Part shown: one piece after another, positions 6,547-7,189 of the stretch
How the letters are laid out: each line of letters opens with the position of its first letter
How positions within the stretch are numbered: position 1 is the first letter of the stretch
Assembly: GCA_913056245.1 (NCBI GenBank)
Contig: CAJXME010000056.1
Span: 1-7,189, forward strand
Direction: 5' to 3'
DNA length: 7,189 bases
Source: an uncultured Alphaproteobacteria bacterium
Lineage (GTDB): Bacteria > Pseudomonadota > Alphaproteobacteria > Puniceispirillales > UBA1172
Program-made: the position numbers and the translations under genes
Notes under the pieces: model-generated
Told to the model about the DNA's origin: nothing
The model's input: only the letters and a program-made list of their open reading frames with translations
Database searches by the model: none

Positions 6547-6550
6547 CCTT
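6547..6550 (-). promoter_or_regulatory. Shine-Dalgarno site supporting a GTG start for pyrC
   Basis: On the minus strand AAGG is followed by eight bases (TTCTTGGC) and then GTG ACT GAC. No ATG in frame lies between the terminator and the first conserved residues, so this site decides the start. Confidence 0.6.
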
Positions 6551-6588
6551 ATCAATGTGCCTTATTAATTTGTCTTCTCTATATCTAT

Positions 6589-6626
6589 AAAAAAAGGCAC
6601 GGCATCTCAATGGAAATACCGTGCCT
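6589..6626 (-). terminator. Rho-independent terminator after xsc
   Basis: On the minus strand, AGGCACGG and CCGTGCCT form an 8-bp perfect stem (plus-strand positions 6595-6602 and 6619-6626). The arms can extend inward by six more pairs, two of them G-U, to a four-base loop at 6609-6612. A run of seven T follows (6595-6589). It begins 22 bases after the xsc stop at 6648 and separates that gene from the pyrC-pyrE operon. The plus strand after the stem is A/T-rich but has no clean T-run, so activity in the other direction is doubtful. Confidence 0.92.
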
Positions 6627-6647
6627 ATTCAATTTTAGGGGGATGAA

Positions 6648-7189
6648 TTACTCAGCCGCGGTTTGTGGGCGCATATCGTCACGATTAATGCCCGCAACGC
6701 TCACCGGCTTTTTCATCGCATCACGGCGGAAAGGTTCACCCAATTCCTGATTGAGCATGACTTCGATGAACGTGGTCTTGCCGTCTTTCATCTGCGCGTC
6801 AATCGCGGCGTTCAGCGTGTCGGTCAATTCTTCCATGGAATAGACGGCGATGCCTTCGTAACCGCAAGCCTTAGCGATCCCAGCATAGGAAACATCAAGG
6901 TCAAGTTCCGTGCCGACAAAATTGTCATCAAACCACAAGGTGGTGTTGCGCTTTTCCGCGCCCCATTGGTAGTTGCGGAAGATCACCATGGTGATGGCAG
7001 GCCATTCGTTGCGGCCAATCGCGGACATTTCGTTCATGGAAATCCCGAAAGCGCCATCGCCAGCAAAGCCAACAACAGGGGTATCCGGACGGCCAATTTT
7101 AGCGCCCATAATCGCCGGCAGACCATAACCACAAGGGCCAAACAGACCCGGGGCTAGATATTTCCGGCCAGCCTCAAACGTTGGGTAGG
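6648..7189 (-). CDS. xsc: Sulfoacetaldehyde acetyltransferase, C-terminal part (runs off right edge)
   Basis: The enzyme is thiamine-diphosphate dependent and converts sulfoacetaldehyde plus phosphate to acetyl phosphate and sulfite, the step where taurine and other C2-sulfonates enter central metabolism. The last 179 residues or so are present; Xsc is usually near 590, so about two thirds lies beyond the window. Visible are KYLAPGLFGPCGYGLPAIMGAK, the ThDP/Mg motif beginning GDGAFGISMNEM and ending about 25-30 residues on at FRNYQWGAEKRN, and the C-terminal signature LNQELGEPFRRDAMKKPVSVAGI. The last two are strongly characteristic of Xsc and distinguish it from acetolactate synthase and other relatives. 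The reading frame is open to the right edge, so the ATG at 7109 is internal. A strong terminator 22 bp after the stop makes xsc the last gene of its transcript; the phosphate acetyltransferase (pta) often paired with xsc is not downstream here. Confidence 0.93.
   Translation of the reverse strand, partial: YPTFEAGRKYLAPGLFGPCGYGLPAIMGAKIGRPDTPVVGFAGDGAFGISMNEMSAIGRNEWPAITMVIFRNYQWGAEKRNTTLWFDDNFVGTELDLDVSYAGIAKACGYEGIAVYSMEELTDTLNAAIDAQMKDGKTTFIEVMLNQELGEPFRRDAMKKPVSVAGINRDDMRPQTAAE

Noticed and set aside
6663..7157. 164-codon open frame on the plus strand
   Set aside because: It is antisense to xsc, whose conserved motifs prove the coding strand; no independent support exists.

Overview
The window carries a compact bacterial gene set at roughly 50% GC, with genes on both strands and short spacers. 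The protein families point to an alphaproteobacterium: class II dihydroorotase directly upstream of pyrE, an alphaproteobacterial type of secreted TPR protein, an ArgO/LysE exporter, and sulfoacetaldehyde acetyltransferase (Xsc). A marine or otherwise taurine/sulfonate-using lineage is plausible because of Xsc, but this is inference and no 16S or other marker is present.

Layout, left to right. (1) About 1-275: on the minus strand, one immunoglobulin-like domain from an unrelated protein, open at both ends and with codon use unlike the rest. It abuts, without any linker, the C-terminal third of a histone-deacetylase-family hydrolase on the plus strand (about 274-618). This looks like an assembly or cloning chimera at the sequence end rather than a natural gene arrangement. 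(2) 632-1843 (minus): a family III CoA-transferase resembling succinyl-CoA:glutarate CoA-transferase, followed to the right by 1889-2509 (minus), an ArgO/LysE amino-acid exporter. The 45-bp spacer between them holds a perfect 11-bp tandem duplication. (3) Diverging from the exporter, a plus-strand series: secreted TPR protein (2584-3180), agmatinase-family ureohydrolase (3215-4210) with an unusual GGDD metal motif, a 60-residue membrane protein overlapping it by one base (4210-4392), and glutaredoxin 3 (4477-4737). (4) Convergent to these on the minus strand, the pyrimidine pair pyrC (5489-6538, GTG start) then pyrE (4780-5457). (5) A strong intrinsic terminator (6589-6626) and the 3' third of xsc (6648 to beyond the right edge), also minus.

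Functionally this is mostly housekeeping and central metabolism: two de novo UMP biosynthesis steps (dihydroorotase and orotate phosphoribosyltransferase), a thiol-disulfide redox carrier, amino-acid export, guanidino-compound hydrolysis, CoA-thioester metabolism, and sulfonate carbon entry as acetyl phosphate. I see no CRISPR array, RNA gene, insertion sequence, phage, toxin-antitoxin or defence module, and no convincing novel system. The points most worth a second look are the chimeric left end, the His-to-Asp change in the ureohydrolase metal site, and the small inverted or direct repeats in the spacers upstream of glutaredoxin, of the ureohydrolase and of the CoA-transferase. No gene-free stretch exceeds 300 bases.
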